Below are positions 5,604 to 6,961 of a DNA stretch of 6,961 nt, piece by piece (positions within the stretch are counted from its first letter, which is position 1; each line of letters opens with the position of its first letter). Origin of the DNA: a bacterium (GTDB taxonomy: Bacteria > SM23-31 > JAUVVT01); assembly GCA_030604505.1 (NCBI GenBank), contig JAUVVT010000090.1, forward strand, positions 1 through 6,961. The letters are read 5' to 3'. Made by a program: the position numbers and the translations under genes. The notes below the pieces were generated by a model. The model searched no databases. It had not been told where the DNA came from and saw only the letters and a list, made by a program, of their open reading frames with translations.

Positions 5604-6961
5604 ATGAAAAAATTTATGATTGCTGTTATAATTTTTAACTTGATTCTATTCGGTATAAGTTTTAGTAAGGAAGCGAGAATTTTGACCCTTGAAGAGAGTT
5701 TAAAGATGGCATTAGAGCAGAGTTATGATATTAAATATGCGGAGCAGAATCTAATTCGTGAGCAGGAAAATGTAAAAGCCGCACGGGCTGCCCTTCGGTC
5801 AAATGCTTCTATAAACTTTTTGGTACCTTCTTTTAAAACAGAAAACGAACAGGTTTATGATTCGGGAGAAGATATTTTCAAATATAAATATTCCCAGAAG
5901 AATAGAATGATGAGTCAACTTACAATTAATCAGCCAATCCCTACAGATGGTAATTTTTCTTTAAACTATGATTTTTTCCATGAGTCGCAATTAGGCAACG
6001 TAAGAAATTATTCAAATTATTTTTACTTTAAATTTCAGCAGCCGATATTTACACCAAACGTTTTAAGTATGGGGATTAGAAGGGCAGAATTGGGACTTGA
6101 AGATACAGAACTCGATTATAAAAACAGAAATCTGTTTATTGAGTATAGAATAACAAGGTCATATTATTTTCTTTATAGAAATTTTGAACAGAGAAAGATT
6201 AATGATAAAAAGGTTCAACTTCTTGAAGAAGCCAACAATATCGTTAAAAAATTAAACGGGAAAAGATTAATTGATGAAATGGACGTATTGCAAATAGAAG
6301 TTGAACTTGCAAACAGCATCGACCAACTTCTTGAGGTAGAAGGAATTCTTGAAAGACAGAAAAACTCATTCAAACAGGATATTGGATTACCCTTGAATGA
6401 GGATATTAAGATTATTATAGATTTACAATATAAGCCAATAAATTTTAATGAGAAATTGAGCGAACAGACAATAAAAATGGGACTCAAAAACAGCATAAGG
6501 ATACGAAAAAATGAAATAGATAACGAATATAGGACAATGGCTGTAATTGATGCTGATAGAAGAAATGAATTTAAAGGAAACATCATTACTACGCTTGGAC
6601 TTGATAAAAAAGATTCTCTATTTGCAGAGACATTAAGGAAGCCAGACCAGACCAGAGGTGTTACATTGGAACTATATATGCCTCTCTGGGATTGGGGGAG
6701 AAATAAGGCACAGGTCAGGTCTGCCGAAGCATCCCTGAAACATAATGAAATCGCTCTTGAAGAAAACATAAGAGATGTAAAAAGAAGGATTGAAGATGAA
6801 TTAAGAAATCTCAAGGAAGCTTCCGACCGGCTTAAGATTCTTGAGAACAGCAAAATTCTTGCTGAAAAAAGTTATTATCTCGGATTGGAAAGATTTAAAA
6901 TTAGCGAAATGAACAGTCAGGATTTGCTATTATCTCTTGACCAATTAATGCAATCATATAA
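5604..6961 (+). CDS. TolC-family outer-membrane efflux protein, 3' end off the window
   Basis: The frame has 452 complete codons and no stop before the right edge. TolC-family proteins form trimeric beta-barrel and alpha-tunnel channels that carry drugs, metals or proteins across the outer membrane with an adaptor and an inner-membrane pump. Visible features: signal peptide about 1-21 (MKKF, hydrophobic core, ISFS before KEA; no lipobox Cys); the usual opening LTLEESLKMALEQS at 27-40; first beta segment about 115-150 with NQPIP and QQPIF (Q145, P147); long charged coiled-coil helices; second half with a strand near Gly325 and the family signature MPLWDWGRNKAQ around Trp362, followed by a Glu/Lys-rich helix and SYYLGLERFKISEMNSQDLL. 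Families run about 430-500 residues, so only the last helix end is missing. The inter-helix strand of the second repeat is short. The substrate cannot be inferred; a downstream adaptor gene would be the expected operon partner. Confidence 0.93.
   Translation, partial: MKKFMIAVIIFNLILFGISFSKEARILTLEESLKMALEQSYDIKYAEQNLIREQENVKAARAALRSNASINFLVPSFKTENEQVYDSGEDIFKYKYSQKNRMMSQLTINQPIPTDGNFSLNYDFFHESQLGNVRNYSNYFYFKFQQPIFTPNVLSMGIRRAELGLEDTELDYKNRNLFIEYRITRSYYFLYRNFEQRKINDKKVQLLEEANNIVKKLNGKRLIDEMDVLQIEVELANSIDQLLEVEGILERQKNSFKQDIGLPLNEDIKIIIDLQYKPINFNEKLSEQTIKMGLKNSIRIRKNEIDNEYRTMAVIDADRRNEFKGNIITTLGLDKKDSLFAETLRKPDQTRGVTLELYMPLWDWGRNKAQVRSAEASLKHNEIALEENIRDVKRRIEDELRNLKEASDRLKILENSKILAEKSYYLGLERFKISEMNSQDLLLSLDQLMQSY

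Noticed and set aside
5616..5618. Alternative ATG start (Met5) of the TolC-family gene
   Set aside because: The GGAGG at 5591-5595 is spaced correctly for 5604, and starting at Met5 would remove the Lys-Lys of the signal peptide.
6215..6853. 212-codon open frame on the complement strand
   Set aside because: It lies wholly antisense to the TolC-family gene, which has a signal peptide, an RBS and family motifs. The antisense product is Ser/Leu/Phe-rich low-complexity sequence, as expected when a Glu/Lys/Arg-rich helical gene is read backwards.

Overview
The window carries two real genes, arranged back to back and both cut by a window edge, with a 300-bp, extremely AT-rich divergent spacer between them. 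The complement strand from 5303 down to base 1 holds one very large open frame (1767 codons, no stop, C-terminus off the left edge). It encodes a secreted multidomain cysteine peptidase of family C25, the gingipain / PorU family, ending in a type IX secretion system (T9SS) type A sorting domain. The plus strand from 5604 to the right edge holds a TolC-family outer-membrane efflux protein (452 codons seen, last few tens missing).

Organism: a T9SS sorting domain, a C25 peptidase and a TolC-type channel point to a Gram-negative member of the Fibrobacterota-Chlorobiota-Bacteroidota (FCB) group. The NFPNPL-type start of the sorting domain, the low GC of the genes and the about 14% GC of the spacer fit Bacteroidota, Ignavibacteria or Kapabacteria-like lineages, or the Cloacimonadota neighbourhood. 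The sequence alone does not let me choose among them.

Layout: 1-5303 (-) C25 peptidase. Its domains, from the N-terminus, are a signal peptide, a C25-type propeptide region, beta-rich modules, the C25 catalytic domain with His825 and Cys855, CARDB 1, an FN3-like module, an ILEI/FAM3-like domain, a beta-sandwich, CARDB 2, an Ig-like stretch and the sorting domain. 5304-5603 is the divergent intergenic region, with two AT-only perfect inverted repeats and a strong ribosome binding site only on the tolC side. 5604-6961 (+) is the TolC-family channel.

How they may work together: both products belong to the cell envelope. The peptidase should cross the inner membrane by Sec and the outer membrane by T9SS, then stay on the surface or be released. 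The channel should sit in the outer membrane and normally pairs with a periplasmic adaptor and an inner-membrane pump, which may lie beyond the right edge. Nothing in the sequence links the two functionally except the shared spacer. The most notable item is the ILEI/FAM3-like domain, a fold best known from animal secreted signalling proteins, placed inside a bacterial C25 peptidase. Long antisense frames over both genes are shadows and are not annotated as genes.
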